From contig DXHQ01000086.1 of the NCBI GenBank assembly GCA_019113345.1, positions 1 through 51,550 of the forward strand: a stretch of DNA of 51,550 bases, given 5' to 3'. The position numbers and the translations under genes are program-made. The notes beneath the pieces were generated by a model, which was given only the letters and a program-made list of their open reading frames with translations, had not been told where the DNA came from and searched no databases. This DNA comes from Candidatus Faecalibacterium intestinigallinarum. GTDB lineage: Bacteria; Bacillota; Clostridia; Oscillospirales; Ruminococcaceae. Within the stretch, counting starts at the first letter, position 1, and every line of letters starts with the position of its first letter. This document shows, in pieces, positions 50,676-51,550 of this stretch.

Positions 50676-51164
50676 ATGAACGCAAAAGGCCACGTTTTCA
50701 AATACCCCGACAACGTCGACACCGACGTCATCATCCCGGCCCGCTACCTGAACACCCAGGACGCCAAAGAGCTTGCCTCCCACTGCATGGAGGACATCGA
50801 CAAGAGCTTTGTCGCCAAAGTCCAGCCCGGCGACGTGATGGTGGGCGGCTGGAACTTCGGCTGCGGCTCCAGCCGGGAGCACGCGCCCCTGTGCATCAAG
50901 ACCAGCGGCATCTCGGTGGTCATCGCCAAGAGCTTTGCCCGCATCTTCTACCGCAACAGCATCAACATCGGCCTGCCCATCCTCGAGTGCGAGGCGGCCG
51001 CCGACGCCATCGCGGCCGGCGACCTGGTCAGCGTCGACTTTGACACCGGCCTCATCACCGACGAGACCACCGGCGCGACCTTCCAGGCCGAGCCCTTCCC
51101 GCCCTTCATCCAGGAGATCATCGCGGCCGGCGGCCTGATGAACTCCATCAAGGCCAAGCAGTAA
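50676..51164 (+). CDS. leuD: 3-isopropylmalate dehydratase small subunit
   Basis: 162 residues from the ATG at 50676 with AAAGGAGGA upstream. The swivelling domain is recognised by [32 protein letters not shown] and [19 protein letters not shown]. The short LeuD type matches the short LeuC. The earlier open frame inside leuC has no RBS. Confidence 0.96.
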   Translation: MNAKGHVFKYPDNVDTDVIIPARYLNTQDAKELASHCMEDIDKSFVAKVQPGDVMVGGWNFGCGSSREHAPLCIKTSGISVVIAKSFARIFYRNSINIGLPILECEAAADAIAAGDLVSVDFDTGLITDETTGATFQAEPFPPFIQEIIAAGGLMNSIKAKQ

Positions 51165-51176
51165 GGGGGACGCGCC

Positions 51177-51550
51177 ATGGAAAAGAATATCGCCGTCATC
51201 TGGGGCGACTGCTCGAGCCCCGAGATCGTCCGCCAGGCCCTGCGGGTGCTGGATAAGATCGCCGCAAAATACGGCCACACCTTCCGCTACACCGACGCCG
51301 CGATGGGTGGCGAGGCCATCGACAAATACGGCGACCCGCTGCCCCAGCACGAGCTGGACAAGTGCCTGGCCGCCGACAGCGTCCTGCTGGGCGCGGTGGG
51401 CGGCCCCAAGTGGGAAGGTCTGCCCGGCGAGCAGCGCCCCGAGAAGGGCCTGCTGCGGCTGCGGGCCGGGATGGGCCTGTACTCCAACAGCCGTCCGGCC
51501 AGGATCTGGCCCCAGCTGGCCCCGGCCAGCCCCCTCAAACCCGAGATCGT
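51177..51550 (+). CDS. leuB: 3-isopropylmalate dehydrogenase, 3'-truncated by window
   Basis: ATG at 51177, nine bases after GGGGGA; 124 codons are visible before the window ends. LLGAVGGPKWEGLPGEQRPE and the following LLRLRAGMGLYSNSRPARIW are diagnostic of LeuB. The N-terminal loop that normally reads GDGIGPE is GDCSSPE here, an unusual substitution in the coenzyme-binding loop. It oxidises and decarboxylates 3-isopropylmalate to 2-ketoisocaproate, completing the leuACDB set. Confidence 0.92.
   Translation, partial: MEKNIAVIWGDCSSPEIVRQALRVLDKIAAKYGHTFRYTDAAMGGEAIDKYGDPLPQHELDKCLAADSVLLGAVGGPKWEGLPGEQRPEKGLLRLRAGMGLYSNSRPARIWPQLAPASPLKPEI

Noticed and set aside
1-51550. CRISPR arrays, tRNA or rRNA genes, prophage genes
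   Set aside because: No regularly spaced repeats, no cloverleaf with CCA-type acceptor or rRNA signature, and no phage structural genes were seen.

Overview
The window is dense, high-GC DNA (about two-thirds G+C by eye, almost no C- or G-poor codons) with Firmicutes gene order: infC-rpmI-rplT with an L20-type leader, plsX-rnc-smc-ftsY, nadD-yqeK-LCP-rsfS-leuS, efp, a T-box leader on the leu operon, and strong AGGAGG ribosome binding sites. High GC plus this order points to a gut clostridium of the Ruminococcaceae/Oscillospirales type (Faecalibacterium, Subdoligranulum or Gemmiger relatives). That placement is an inference. Nothing in the window looks like a prophage, an IS element, CRISPR, rRNA or tRNA.

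Layout. 1-3547: methionine synthesis (O-acetylhomoserine sulfhydrylase, cut by the window edge, and MetA with the acetyl-specific Glu111), then a P1-type self-processing peptidase and a nitroreductase. 3849-6583: a polar amino-acid ABC importer whose binding protein is circularly permuted. 6795-9984 (minus strand): an orphan DnaK operon with an SseB/Sel1-repeat protein and a 39-residue membrane peptide. 10119-13642: a heterodimeric ABC exporter. 13676-14043: a probable type I toxin-antitoxin locus (33-aa holin-like toxin, antisense RNA with a consensus promoter). 14086-16240: a GntR/ABC cassette flanked by 87-bp inverted repeats with one mismatch. 16255-18459 (minus): a tandem PII-like protein with a duplicated DUF1538 membrane protein. 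18550-19981: translation operon whose infC appears to start at AUC. 20105-33985: a long housekeeping run (RNA methylase, DprA, TopA, TrmFO, PlsX, RNase III, SMC, FtsY, RdgB, YhbY, NadD, YqeK). 34013-38622: LCP cell-wall ligase, RsfS, LeuS. 38694-41751: rpsU, YqeG phosphatase, endonuclease IV-like protein, EF-P, zinc-ribbon protein. 41820-46470 (minus): small unknown protein and a MacB/FtsX-type ABC pair. 46832-51550: small unknown protein, then T-box-controlled leuA-leuC-leuD-leuB, with leuB cut by the window edge.

The strongest non-routine signals are: (i) a ~180-nt element present twice (6586-6766 and 47512-47685) whose three stems co-vary while loop motifs stay fixed; (ii) the circular permutation of the binding protein; (iii) the matched internal duplications in the PII-like and DUF1538 proteins; (iv) the DnaK/SseB-Sel1/micro-membrane-protein operon; (v) the inverted-repeat-bounded transporter cassette beside a toxin-antitoxin locus; (vi) a perfect 34-bp palindrome that behaves as a terminator between a promoter and the MacB/FtsX genes.
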